A DNA stretch of 64,000 nucleotides from Anaeromyxobacter sp. (GTDB lineage: Bacteria > Myxococcota > Myxococcia > Myxococcales > Anaeromyxobacteraceae): the NCBI GenBank assembly GCA_016718565.1, contig JADKCZ010000001.1, forward strand, positions 1,302,001 to 1,366,000, given 5' to 3'. Positions 1 to 8,734 of the stretch are shown one piece after another; positions within the stretch are counted from its first letter, which is position 1, and each line of letters begins with the position of its first letter. The position numbers and the translations under genes were made by a program. The notes under the pieces were generated by a model. That model saw only the letters and a program-made list of their open reading frames with translations, searched no databases and had not been told where the DNA came from.

Positions 1-651
1 GCCGGTGGCGGCCAGCGCCGTGCGCACCGCCGCGGTGAGCGAGGCGGTGACCTGGCCGACCCGCTCCGGCTCGGCGCCGTACACCGCCGCCACCTCCTCC
101 AGCACCGGCAGGAAGCCGCGCATCCCGTGGCGCCCGCCGTCGCGCGGCGGGAAGTAGGTGCCGCCGAAGAAGGGCTCCTTGTCCGGCGTGAGCCACACGC
201 TCATGGGCCAGCCGCCGCCGCCGGTGAGGAGCTGCACCGCGGTCATGTAGAGCTGGTCCACGTCGGGCCGCTCCTCGCGGTCCACCTTGATGGCCACGTA
301 GCGCCCGTTGAGGACGCGGGCGATGGTCTCGTCCTCGAAGGACTCGCCCTCCATGACGTGGCACCAGTGGCAGGTGGAGTAGCCCACCGACAGGAAGACC
401 GGGCGGCCGAGGCGGCGCGCCTCGGCGAAGGCGGCCTCGCCCCAGGGCCACCAGTCCACCGGGTTGTGGGCGTGCTGCAGCAGGTAGGGGCTGCGCTCCA
501 GCGCCAGCCGGTTGGTGAAGCGCGGCCGGCCGTCCTCGTCGAGGTGGTGGGTGCGCGGCCGGTAGCCGGGGCCGCGGGAGGCCAGCGCAGCGGCCAGCGC
601 CCGCGCCAGCGGCTCGGGGTGGGGCAGGGACCCGGGGAGTGCGGAGGGCAT
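1..651 (-). CDS. Thioredoxin-domain protein, DUF255/YyaL family (N-terminal part)
   Basis: Only the first 217 residues lie in the window; the gene runs off the left edge. Reading from an ATG at 651, the protein has the DUF255 hallmark: an 'SPYLLQHAHNPVDW' stretch, then a thioredoxin-like STCHWCHVM active site and the KVDREERPDVDQ segment. The family joins this N-terminal thioredoxin fold to a C-terminal six-hairpin glycosidase-like domain, which is outside the window. The exact function in bacteria is unsettled. The gene starts 16 bp after the stop of the MATE gene on the same strand, so the two are probably co-transcribed. Confidence 0.88.
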   Translation of the reverse strand, partial: MPSALPGSLPHPEPLARALAAALASRGPGYRPRTHHLDEDGRPRFTNRLALERSPYLLQHAHNPVDWWPWGEAAFAEARRLGRPVFLSVGYSTCHWCHVMEGESFEDETIARVLNGRYVAIKVDREERPDVDQLYMTAVQLLTGGGGWPMSVWLTPDKEPFFGGTYFPPRDGGRHGMRGFLPVLEEVAAVYGAEPERVGQVTASLTAAVRTALAATG

Positions 652-667
652 CCCCTGCGTATAGGCC

Positions 668-2065
668 TCAGCCCCGGCCGGCGCCCGCCAGCGGCGTGAT
701 CTCCCGGGAGGAGAGGCTCAGGAAGCGGCCCAGCAGCGCGGCCGCCACCGCGAAGAGGCCCACCACGAAGCCCCACCAGAAGCCGACCACCCCGAGCCCC
801 AGTCCGAAGCCGAGGAGCAGCACCGCCGGCAGGCCGAGCAGCCAGTGCCCCAGCATGTTGGCCAGGAAGGTGAAGCGGGTCTCGCCGGCGCCGCGCAGCA
901 CCCCGGCGCCGCAGGCTTGCACGCCGTCGGCGATCTGGAAGAGCGCCGCGATGCGGAAGAGGGGGGTGGCGGCCTCCGCCACCGCCGGGTCGTCGGTCAT
1001 GAGCCGGGCGATGGCGCCGGGGAAGGCCAGGAAGACCAGGCCGCTGAGCGCCATGAAGGTGGCCGAGGCGCCGAAGGCGGTCAGGCCGGCGCGCCTGGTG
1101 CCCACCCGGTCGCGGGCCCCCACGAACAGCCCCACCCGCACCGAGCCGGCGGCGCCGACGCCCAGCGCCACCGTGAAGGTGAGGGCCGAGACCGCCAGGG
1201 CCAGCTGGTGGGCGGCCATGGCCACGGCGCCGAGGCGCGCCGCCAGGAAGCCGGCCAGCGAGAAGAAGGCCACCTCGGCCACCATGTGCAGGCCGGTGGG
1301 GAAGCCGACCCGGGCGGCGCGCGCCAGCTCGGCGCGGTCCTGCCGTCGCGCCTCCGCCGCCAGCGGCAGGGCCGGCACCCGCAGGATGGCGGCCAGCAGG
1401 ATGGCGCCCTGCAGCGCCAGGCACAGGCTGCTGGCGACGGCGGCGCCGGCGCCGCCCAGCGCCGGCACCAGCCGCAGCGGCCCGCTCCAGGCCGGCAGCC
1501 CCTGGCCGCCGAAGACCAGCAGGACGTCGAGCGGCACGTTGACCAGGTTGGCCACCACCGTGGCCACCACCATGGGGCGCACCAGCCCGGCGGCCTGCAG
1601 GTAGGCGCGCCCGGCCACGTAGAGGAGGAGGAAGGGGAGCCCCGGGATGCGCCAGAGGATGTACCGGGTGGCCTCGCGGGCCACCTCCGGCCCCACCCCG
1701 AGCGGCTCGAGCAGCCAGGGCAGGATGGCCATGGGCACGGCCAGCCAGGCCGACACGTGCAGGGCGAGGAAGCCGCCCTGCCAGGCGAGCTTGCGGGCGC
1801 GGCCCGGGTCGTCGGAGCCGAAGGCCTGGGCGATGAGGGGATCGAGCCCCATCATCACGCCCATGCCGAGCACGGCCAGGGAGAAGAAGAGCGCGTTGCC
1901 GAGCCCCACCCCGGCGATGGCCACCGCGCCGGCGCGGCCCACCACCGCGGTGTCCACCACCCCCATGAGCGCCTGGCCGGCCTGCGCCGCGGCCAGCGGC
2001 AGGGCCAGGCGGCCGAGGGCACGCAGCTCGTCTCGGATGGGGGTGTGGGGGCGCTCGGGGGTCAC
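668..2065 (-). CDS. MATE family multidrug/Na+ efflux transporter
   Basis: A 465-residue polytopic membrane protein with about 12 hydrophobic segments, the usual MATE length. The N-terminal 'LALPLAAAQAGQALMGVVDTA' region and the repeated 'GVGLGNALF' and 'MGLDPLIAQAFG' motifs are typical of the NorM-like branch, which exports cationic drugs in exchange for Na+ or H+ across the inner membrane. The start is a GTG at 2065. The DUF255 gene follows 16 bp downstream. The substrate cannot be deduced. Confidence 0.9.
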   Translation of the reverse strand: MTPERPHTPIRDELRALGRLALPLAAAQAGQALMGVVDTAVVGRAGAVAIAGVGLGNALFFSLAVLGMGVMMGLDPLIAQAFGSDDPGRARKLAWQGGFLALHVSAWLAVPMAILPWLLEPLGVGPEVAREATRYILWRIPGLPFLLLYVAGRAYLQAAGLVRPMVVATVVANLVNVPLDVLLVFGGQGLPAWSGPLRLVPALGGAGAAVASSLCLALQGAILLAAILRVPALPLAAEARRQDRAELARAARVGFPTGLHMVAEVAFFSLAGFLAARLGAVAMAAHQLALAVSALTFTVALGVGAAGSVRVGLFVGARDRVGTRRAGLTAFGASATFMALSGLVFLAFPGAIARLMTDDPAVAEAATPLFRIAALFQIADGVQACGAGVLRGAGETRFTFLANMLGHWLLGLPAVLLLGFGLGLGVVGFWWGFVVGLFAVAAALLGRFLSLSSREITPLAGAGRG

Positions 2066-2173
2066 GGGCGGCGCAGTCTAATCGCGAATTCCCACCGCTG
2101 CATCGGGGGGTTGGACCCTCGGGGCTCGACGGGGAGAGGGCTTCGTGCTTGGATTCGCCCCCTTCGAAAGCCC

Positions 2174-4318
2174 ATGGCCTCCTCGGACTCACCAGAACGC
2201 GCGGCCGGCCCAGCGCCGGCCGCCTCCTCGCAGCCCCCCGCCGCCGCCGCCTCGCCGGGGCCCGGTCCAGCCGGAGCCGCCGCGGGCGCGCCCGCCGAGC
2301 CGCCGCCTGGCGGCACCCCGGCCGGCCAGCCCGCCGAGCCGGGACACGAGGTCACCGGGCCCATCCAGACCCGCAGCGCCCTGCCGGCCGTCGGCCAGGC
2401 GCCCCACCCCGAGCCACACGGCCCCGGCCACCGCCACCCGCCCACCGGCCGGGCGCTGGCGGCCCTCTCGCTCGGCGCCCTGGGGGTGGTCTACGGCGAC
2501 ATCGGCACCAGCCCGCTCTACGCGCTCAAGGAGTGCTTCAACGGGCCGCACGGCGTGGAGCCCACCCCGGCCAACGTGCTCGGCGTGCTCTCGCTGGTGG
2601 CCTGGGCCATGACCTTCGTGGTCACCTTCAAGTACCTCTCCTTCGTGATGCGGGCCGACAACCGCGGCGAGGGCGGCATCCTGGCGCTGCAGGCCCTGGT
2701 GTCGCGCAAGGACAGCGGCAAGCTGAGCCGGAAGGTGCTGCTCATGCTGGGCATCTTCGGCGCCGCCCTGCTCTACGGCGACGGCGTCATCACCCCGGCC
2801 ATCTCGGTGCTGGGCGCGGTGGAGGGCGTGGCGGTGGCCGCGCCGGCGCTGCAGAAGTTCGTGGTGCCGGTCACGGTGGCCATCCTGGCCGGGCTGTTCC
2901 TCATCCAGCGGCGCGGCACCTCCATGGTGGGCGCCATCTTCGGGCCGGTCATGCTGGTCTGGTTCGCCTGCATCGCCGCCCTGGGGGTCCACGGCATCCT
3001 GCGGGATCCGGCGGTGCTGGCCGCCGTCAACCCGCTGCACGGGGTGCGCTTCTTCCAGCAGAACGGCCTGCACGGCTTCCTGGTGCTGGGCGCGGTGGTG
3101 CTGGTGATCACCGGCGGCGAGGCGCTCTACGCCGACATGGGCCACTTCGGGCGGCGGCCCATCCGCCTGGCCTGGCTGGGGGTGGCCATGCCGGCCCTCC
3201 TGCTCAACTACATGGGGCAGGGCGCGCTGCTGCTGCACGACCCCGAGGCCCGCTCCAACCCCTTCTACCTGCTCTCGCCCTCCTGGGCGCTCTACCCGCT
3301 GGTGGGCATCGCCACCGCCGCCGCCATCGTGGCCTCGCAGGCCCTCATCTCCGGGGCCTTCTCGCTGACCCACCAGGCGGTGCAGCTCGGCTACTCGCCG
3401 CGCGTCACCGTCAAGCACACCTCGCACACCGAGATCGGCCAGATCTACGTGCCCGAGGTGAACTGGGCCATCGGGGTGGGCTGCATCGCGCTGGTGCTGG
3501 GGTTCAAGAGCTCCTCCAACCTGGCCGCCGCCTACGGCATCGCCGTGACCGGCACCATGTCCATCACCACGCTGCTCTTCCACCGCGTCATGCGCGACCT
3601 GTGGCGCTGGCCGCGCTGGCGGGCCTGGCCGCTCACGGTGGTCTTCCTGGCGGCCGACCTCTCCTTCTTCCTGGCCAACGTGGTGAAGATCGAGGAGGGC
3701 GGCTGGTTCCCCATCGCCGCGGCCATCTTCGTCTTCACCCTCATGTCCACCTGGAAGCGCGGCCGCTCGGTGCTGGCCAAGATGCTCAAGGACTCGGGCC
3801 TGCCCCTCGAGCTGTTCCTCGACGACGTGGCCCGGCGCAAGCCGATGCGGGTGCCCGGCACGGCGGTCTTCATGACCTCCAACCTGGGCACCGCGCCGCC
3901 GGTGCTGCTGCACCACCTCAAGCACAACAAGGTGCTGCACGAGCGGGTGCTCTTCGTCTCGGTGCTGACCGAGGAGATCCCGCAGGTGCCCGCCGAGGAG
4001 CGGGTGGTGGCGCGCGACCTGGGCAGCGGCTTCTTCCAGGTGGTGGCCCACTACGGCTTCATGGAGCAGCCCAACATCCCGGCGCTGCTGGACTCGCTGG
4101 CCACCCTGCCGCCGCCCTCGGCGCGGCTGCTGGTGAACCTGATGGACACCACCTTCTACCTGGGGCGCGAGACCTTGCTGGCCACCGGCGGCTCGTCGCT
4201 GGCCACCTGGCGCAAGAAGCTCTTCATCATCATGTCGCGCAACGCCGCCACCGCCAGCGCCTTCTTCGGCCTGCCGCCCAACCGGGTGGTCGAGCTGGGC
4301 GCGCAGATCCAGCTGTAG
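2174..4318 (+). CDS. kup: Kup-type low-affinity potassium transporter
   Basis: A 714-residue protein. The family core begins near residue 94 ('LAALSLGALGVVYGDIGTSP') and carries the signature 'YGDIGTSPLYALKE', followed by about 12 membrane segments and a cytoplasmic tail. Kup proteins import K+ with H+. The first 93 residues are a Pro/Ala/Gly-rich, low-complexity extension not seen in standard Kup (about 620-630 residues). The frame stays open far upstream, so the start is uncertain: ATG 2174 lacks a clear Shine-Dalgarno, and an initiation closer to the core is possible. It is divergent from the MATE gene across 108 bp. Confidence 0.93.
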   Translation: MASSDSPERAAGPAPAASSQPPAAAASPGPGPAGAAAGAPAEPPPGGTPAGQPAEPGHEVTGPIQTRSALPAVGQAPHPEPHGPGHRHPPTGRALAALSLGALGVVYGDIGTSPLYALKECFNGPHGVEPTPANVLGVLSLVAWAMTFVVTFKYLSFVMRADNRGEGGILALQALVSRKDSGKLSRKVLLMLGIFGAALLYGDGVITPAISVLGAVEGVAVAAPALQKFVVPVTVAILAGLFLIQRRGTSMVGAIFGPVMLVWFACIAALGVHGILRDPAVLAAVNPLHGVRFFQQNGLHGFLVLGAVVLVITGGEALYADMGHFGRRPIRLAWLGVAMPALLLNYMGQGALLLHDPEARSNPFYLLSPSWALYPLVGIATAAAIVASQALISGAFSLTHQAVQLGYSPRVTVKHTSHTEIGQIYVPEVNWAIGVGCIALVLGFKSSSNLAAAYGIAVTGTMSITTLLFHRVMRDLWRWPRWRAWPLTVVFLAADLSFFLANVVKIEEGGWFPIAAAIFVFTLMSTWKRGRSVLAKMLKDSGLPLELFLDDVARRKPMRVPGTAVFMTSNLGTAPPVLLHHLKHNKVLHERVLFVSVLTEEIPQVPAEERVVARDLGSGFFQVVAHYGFMEQPNIPALLDSLATLPPPSARLLVNLMDTTFYLGRETLLATGGSSLATWRKKLFIIMSRNAATASAFFGLPPNRVVELGAQIQL

Positions 4319-4432
4319 CCCCCGGGCCCGGCCGCGCCGGCCAGGCGGCCGGTCCCCGCGGCCTGGGCGCCCGGAGGCGTCGCCGGCCGGCGGGCGCGGA
4401 CCGCACTGGATCCCCGTTCAGGGTCTGCTATC

Positions 4433-5050
4433 GTGCCGCGCGTGATCGTCCTCGGCATCGACCCCGGCTCGCGCCGCTGCGGCTACGGCGTGGTGGCCCG
4501 CGAGGGCGGGCGGCTCCACGTGGTGGAGTCCGGCGTGCTGGCGCCGGGCGAGCGCCCCATGGCCGAGCGGCTGGGGCTCATCCTGGCGGGCCTCGACGTG
4601 GTCATCGCCCGCGCCCGCCCCGACGAGGTGGCGGTGGAGCAGGTCTTCTCCGGCGCCTCGGCCCGCTCGGCGCTGGTGCTGGGGCAGGCCCGGGGGGTGG
4701 CGCTGGCGGCGGCCGGGCGGGCCGGCCTGCCGGTGCACGAGTACGCCCCCTCGGCCGTCAAGCTGGCCTTCACCGGCAGCGGACGGGCCGGCAAGGAGCA
4801 GATGATGCGCACCGCCCGCGCCCTGCTCGGCGTGCTGGCCGCCTGCTCCGACGAGGCCGACGCGGTGGCGCTGGCGGTCTGCCACCTGGCGCGCCGGCCG
4901 CTGGCCGAGGCCCGCACCGCCGCGGCGCTGGCCCGCGCCCCCGCCGGCGCCCGCCTCGCCGCCCCCCACCTCACCACCCCGCGCGCCGCCGCCGCCCGCG
5001 CCCTGTCGCGCCTGCGCCCCTCGCGCCGCGACCACCGGAGGAGCCCGTGA
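4433..5050 (+). CDS. ruvC: Holliday junction resolvase RuvC
   Basis: RuvC is the endonuclease that cuts Holliday junctions with RuvAB. The 205-residue product keeps the four acidic catalytic residues: Asp10 (GIDPG), Glu69 (VEQVF), Asp140 and Asp143 (SDEADAVALA). The start is a GTG at 4433. It is about 30 residues longer than usual because of an Ala/Arg-rich tail after about residue 170. The stop overlaps the ruvA start by 4 bases (GTGA), implying translational coupling in a ruvC-ruvA-ruvB operon. Confidence 0.97.
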   Translation: MPRVIVLGIDPGSRRCGYGVVAREGGRLHVVESGVLAPGERPMAERLGLILAGLDVVIARARPDEVAVEQVFSGASARSALVLGQARGVALAAAGRAGLPVHEYAPSAVKLAFTGSGRAGKEQMMRTARALLGVLAACSDEADAVALAVCHLARRPLAEARTAAALARAPAGARLAAPHLTTPRAAAARALSRLRPSRRDHRRSP

Positions 5051-5643
5051 TCGCCCGCCTGACCGGCCTGGTGGTGGAGAAGGGCGAGGACACCGCGGTC
5101 CTCGACGTCAACGGGGTGGGCTACCTGGTGCACGTCTCGGCCGCCACCCTGCTGGCCCTGCCGGCCCGCGGCGAGCCGGCCACGCTGCGCATCATCACCC
5201 AGGTCCGGCAGGACGCCCTGGAGCTCTCCGGCTTCGCCACCGAGGAGGAGGAGGACGTCTTCCGCGCCCTGGTGGACGTGAAGGGCGTGGGCCCGCGCGC
5301 CGCCCAGAACATCCTCTCCGGCATCGAGCCGCGCGACCTGGCCCAGGCGGTGGCGCAGGGCGACGTGGCGCGCCTCACCAAGGTGAAGGGGGTCGGCAAG
5401 AAGACCGCCGAGCGGCTGGTGGTGGAGCTCAAGGAGAAGCTGGTGGCGCTGGCGCGCGCCGCCGGGCCCGCCGCGCCGGCCGGGACCAGGGGCGGCCTGG
5501 TGGAGCAGCTCTCCACCGCGCTGGTCGGCCTCGGCTACAAGCCGGCGCAGGCCGAGCAGGTGGCCGAGGCGATGCGCGACCGGGCCCACGGCAAGGGGCT
5601 CGACGAGCTGCTGCGCGAGGCCCTGAAGGCCATGCGGGGCTGA
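5047..5643 (+). CDS. ruvA: Holliday junction branch-migration protein RuvA
   Basis: RuvA is the tetrameric DNA-binding subunit that seats Holliday junctions and recruits RuvB. The 198-residue protein has the N-terminal OB fold (residues 1-62, 'MIARLTGLVVEKG'), two helix-hairpin-helix motifs ('VKGVGPRAAQNIL' and 'VKGVGKKTAERLV') and a C-terminal three-helix domain ('ALVGLGYKPAQAE') that contacts RuvB. The GTG start at 5047 overlaps the ruvC stop; ruvB starts 4 bp after its stop. Confidence 0.97.
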   Translation: MIARLTGLVVEKGEDTAVLDVNGVGYLVHVSAATLLALPARGEPATLRIITQVRQDALELSGFATEEEEDVFRALVDVKGVGPRAAQNILSGIEPRDLAQAVAQGDVARLTKVKGVGKKTAERLVVELKEKLVALARAAGPAAPAGTRGGLVEQLSTALVGLGYKPAQAEQVAEAMRDRAHGKGLDELLREALKAMRG

Positions 5644-5647
5644 CGGC

Positions 5648-6667
5648 ATGAGCGTGCGACCGGTCACCCCCAAGGCCCTGGAGGGCGAGGAGAAGCTGGA
5701 GCAGTCGCTCCGGCCGGCCACCTTCGGCGAGTACGTCGGGCAGGAGAAGATCGTCGACAACGTCAAGGTCTACGCCGCCGCCGCCCGGCAGCGCGGCGAG
5801 GCGCTCGACCACGTGCTGCTCTCCGGCCCGCCCGGCCTGGGCAAGACCTCCATGGCCCACATCCTGGCGCGCGAGCTGGGGGTGGCGCTGCACGTCACCT
5901 CCGGGCCGGCGCTGGTGAAGAAGGGGGACCTGGCCGGCCTGCTGACGGCCCTGGCCCCGCGCGACATCCTCTTCATCGACGAGATCCACCGGCTGGCGCC
6001 GGCCGTCGAGGAGGCGCTCTACCCGGCCATGGAGGACTTCCGCTTCGACGTGGTGCTGGGGGCCGGCATCGGCGCCCAGACCATGGAGATGAAGCTGGAG
6101 CGCTTCACGCTCATCGGCGCCACCACCCGCACCGGCCTGCTGGCGGCCCCGCTGCGCGACCGCTTCCCCATCCAGGAGCGGCTGGACTACTACGCCGCCC
6201 ACGAGCTGGAGGAGATCGCCCGGCGCGCGGCGGCCAAGCTGGCCCTGCCCACCGAGCCGACCGGGCTGCGCAACCTGGCCACCCGCGCCCGCGGCACGCC
6301 GCGCATCGCCATCCGCCTGCTGCAGCGGGCCCGCGACTTCGCCCAGGTGGAAGGCGACGGCACGCTCACCCGCGACATCGTGGACCGCACCCTGACCCGG
6401 CTGGGCGTGGACGAGAAGGGGCTCGACGCCATGGACCGGCGCATCCTGGCCTCCATCCTGGACACCTTCGGCGGCGGCCCGGTGGGCATCGACGCGGTGG
6501 CCGCGGCGGTGGGCGAGGAGGGCGGCACCATCGAGGACGTCTACGAGCCCTTCCTGGTGCGGGAGGGCTACCTGGCCCGCACCCCGCGCGGCCGCACCGC
6601 GCTGCCGGCCGCCTACGCCCACCTGGGCCGCACCCGCCCGCGCGGCGGGCAGGGCGAGCTCCTCTAG
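5648..6667 (+). CDS. ruvB: Holliday junction branch-migration ATPase RuvB
   Basis: A hexameric AAA+ motor that drives branch migration. The 339-residue protein has 'LRPATFGEYVGQEK' at the N-terminus, Walker A GPPGLGKTS, Walker B FIDEIHRL, the 'GATTRTGLL' sensor/arginine-finger region, and a C-terminal winged helix ('DRRILASILDTFGGGPVG'). Length and motif order are normal. It is the last gene of the ruvCAB operon and converges on the rhomboid gene 35 bp downstream. Confidence 0.97.
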   Translation: MSVRPVTPKALEGEEKLEQSLRPATFGEYVGQEKIVDNVKVYAAAARQRGEALDHVLLSGPPGLGKTSMAHILARELGVALHVTSGPALVKKGDLAGLLTALAPRDILFIDEIHRLAPAVEEALYPAMEDFRFDVVLGAGIGAQTMEMKLERFTLIGATTRTGLLAAPLRDRFPIQERLDYYAAHELEEIARRAAAKLALPTEPTGLRNLATRARGTPRIAIRLLQRARDFAQVEGDGTLTRDIVDRTLTRLGVDEKGLDAMDRRILASILDTFGGGPVGIDAVAAAVGEEGGTIEDVYEPFLVREGYLARTPRGRTALPAAYAHLGRTRPRGGQGELL

Positions 6668-6702
6668 GCCCAGGGCGACGGGAGGGGCGCCGGCCCCGGC
6701 GC

Positions 6703-7419
6703 TCAGGCCCAGCGCGGCGCCGACCGGCGCCAGCCCGGACGCCGGCCCATGAGCGCGATCAGCCCCAGCCCGGCCAGGAAGCCGCCCAGGTGGGCGAACA
6801 CCGCCACGCCGGCCATCCCGCCGAACACCACCGCACCCACCTGGAAGAGGAACCAGGCCCCGATGAAGAGCCAGGCCGGCAGGTAGACCGTCCGCACCAG
6901 CACCACGATCACGAAGAGCGTCTGCACCCGGGCCCGCGGGAAGAGCAGCAGGTAGGCCGCCAGCACGCCGGCGATGGCCCCGCTGGCGCCCACCATGGGC
7001 ACCGAGAGCACCGCGGTGGCGTCCGCGCCGGTCAGGCCCGCGGCCTCCACCGAGGTGGCCAGGGTCTGGGCCACCGCCGCCGCCACCCCGCTGGCCAGGT
7101 AGAAGGCCAGGAAGCGCGGCCGCCCCAGGGCGTCCTCCACGTTGTTCCCGAAGATCCAGAGGAAGAGCAGGTTGCCGCCCAGGTGCATGAGGCCGCCGTG
7201 CAGGAACATGCTGGTGAAGATGGTGAGGGGCGGCGGCACCAGGGCGCGCGGCCAGAGGTCCTGGAAGGTGAGCAGCTCGTAGGGGATGGCGCCGCCCAGC
7301 AGGACGGAGCGCTCCCCGGCGGAGAGCTGCCACCCGTAGGCGGCCAGGTTGACGGCCAGGAGCGCCCAGGTCACGAGCGGCGGGCGCTCGCATGGGGTGT
7401 CGTCGCGCAGGGGAAACAC
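6703..7419 (-). CDS. Rhomboid family intramembrane serine protease
   Basis: A 238-residue membrane protein with at least six hydrophobic segments. The catalytic dyad is visible: Ser146 in GASGAIAG and His210 in FAHLGGF. The HLGGN motif (His79-Asn83) of the oxyanion region is also present, so it should be an active protease cleaving transmembrane substrates. The N-terminus starts 'MFPLRDD', common in bacterial rhomboids of this type. It is divergent from lpxC. The substrate is unknown. Confidence 0.92.
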   Translation of the reverse strand: MFPLRDDTPCERPPLVTWALLAVNLAAYGWQLSAGERSVLLGGAIPYELLTFQDLWPRALVPPPLTIFTSMFLHGGLMHLGGNLLFLWIFGNNVEDALGRPRFLAFYLASGVAAAVAQTLATSVEAAGLTGADATAVLSVPMVGASGAIAGVLAAYLLLFPRARVQTLFVIVVLVRTVYLPAWLFIGAWFLFQVGAVVFGGMAGVAVFAHLGGFLAGLGLIALMGRRPGWRRSAPRWA

Positions 7420-7736
7420 CCCGGGGTTGTACCACCCGATAGGACGGTGAGCCCGGGCCAGCCCTGACAGCGCTGTCGCGATCCCGGCGGGCGGTTGTTC
7501 GGGGTTCCGACGGTGCGCGCCGACGGTCGCCGACGGCGCGGCAGGCCTCGACGTGATGCGTCAGTGATCACGGTCGGTTATCCCGGGCAGCCTGGAGGGC
7601 GTCCCCGGCCGGTCCGGTCAGGCGGCTGGCACGTCGATTGCTCTAACGCAGGGCGCCGGCGTCCCCATCCCGGTGAAACAACGCCCGAATCCGGGCCAGT
7701 CGGGTGGGGGAGACACCTTCGAGAGACGAGTCGACG
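7420..7736. other. Divergent intergenic region, rhomboid gene / lpxC
   Basis: These 317 bp must hold the promoters of both flanking divergent genes. It is less GC-rich in its middle part. I see short C/G palindromic strings around 7505-7540 (CCGACGGT / GCCGACGGC type), but no clear RNA gene, riboswitch fold or convincing -35/-10 pair. Confidence 0.4.
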
Positions 7737-8660
7737 ATGGCCTACTGGAACCAGCGGACGGTGGCGAAGCGGGTGAGCTGCACCGGCATCGGCCTGCACT
7801 CGGGCGCGCCGGTGACGCTCACGCTGGCCCCGGCCCCGGCCGACGCCGGCATCACCTTCGTGCGCATGGACCTGGGGGTCGAGATCCCGGCCCGCCACGA
7901 CCTGGTGGTCGACACCAAGCTCTCCACCTCCATCGCCGTGGGGAAGGCCCGCGTCTCCACCATCGAGCACGTCATGTCGGCGCTGGTCGGCATGGGCATC
8001 GACGCCTGCCGCGTCGAGGTGGACGGCCCCGAGATCCCCATCCTGGACGGCTCGGCCGCCCCGTTCGTCGCGCTCATCCGCGAGGCCGGCGTCAAGGAGC
8101 ACAAGGCCGGCCGCCGGTACCTGATGATCACCGCCCCGGTCGAGGTGCGCGACGGCGACAAGCTGGCCAGGCTGGAGCCGGCCGATGGCTTCTCGGTCTC
8201 CTTCACCGCCGACTTCAAGCACCCGCTCATCACCGACCAGGGCTTCTCGGTCTCGGTGACCGACCGGACCTTCGAGCGCGAGGTGGCGCGGGCCCGCACC
8301 TTCTGCTTCCGCAAGGACGTCGAGCTCATGCAGTCGATGGGGCTGGCGCTGGGCGGCAGCCTGGAGAACGCCATCGTGCTGGAGGAGTTCTCCATCATGA
8401 ACCCGGAGGGGCTGCGCTACCCGGACGAGTTCGCCCGCCACAAGGTGCTCGACGCCATCGGCGACCTGGCCCTGCTGGGCCTGCCGGTGCTGGGGGCGCT
8501 CACCGCGGTGAAGAGCGGCCACGGCCTCAACCAGGCGCTGGTGAAGCGCGTCCTCTCCGACCCGTCCTGCCACCGCGTGGTGCAGCTCTCCGAGGCCCCG
8601 GCCCCGGTGCGCGCCCCGGTCCAGGTGGCGGTGCCGGCCGGGCAGCGCCAGCCGGCCTGA
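7737..8660 (+). CDS. lpxC: UDP-3-O-acyl-N-acetylglucosamine deacetylase LpxC
   Basis: This Zn-dependent enzyme catalyses the committed step of lipid A synthesis, showing the cell makes a lipopolysaccharide outer membrane. The 307-residue product has all three zinc ligands: His78 (STIEHVMSAL), His235 and Asp239 (RHKVLDAIGDL), plus 'GIGLHSG' near the N-terminus. I chose ATG 7737 ('MAYWNQRTV'), which matches where the family starts; a GTG at 7704 is an in-frame alternative. A short Pro/Val-rich tail follows the catalytic domain. Confidence 0.97.
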   Translation: MAYWNQRTVAKRVSCTGIGLHSGAPVTLTLAPAPADAGITFVRMDLGVEIPARHDLVVDTKLSTSIAVGKARVSTIEHVMSALVGMGIDACRVEVDGPEIPILDGSAAPFVALIREAGVKEHKAGRRYLMITAPVEVRDGDKLARLEPADGFSVSFTADFKHPLITDQGFSVSVTDRTFEREVARARTFCFRKDVELMQSMGLALGGSLENAIVLEEFSIMNPEGLRYPDEFARHKVLDAIGDLALLGLPVLGALTAVKSGHGLNQALVKRVLSDPSCHRVVQLSEAPAPVRAPVQVAVPAGQRQPA

Positions 8661-8734
8661 GCGGCCCCGCCCCGGCGGGCCCGGCCGACCACCCGCACGT
8701 CGCCGCCCGCCCGGCCCACGCGTAGACTGCCGCC

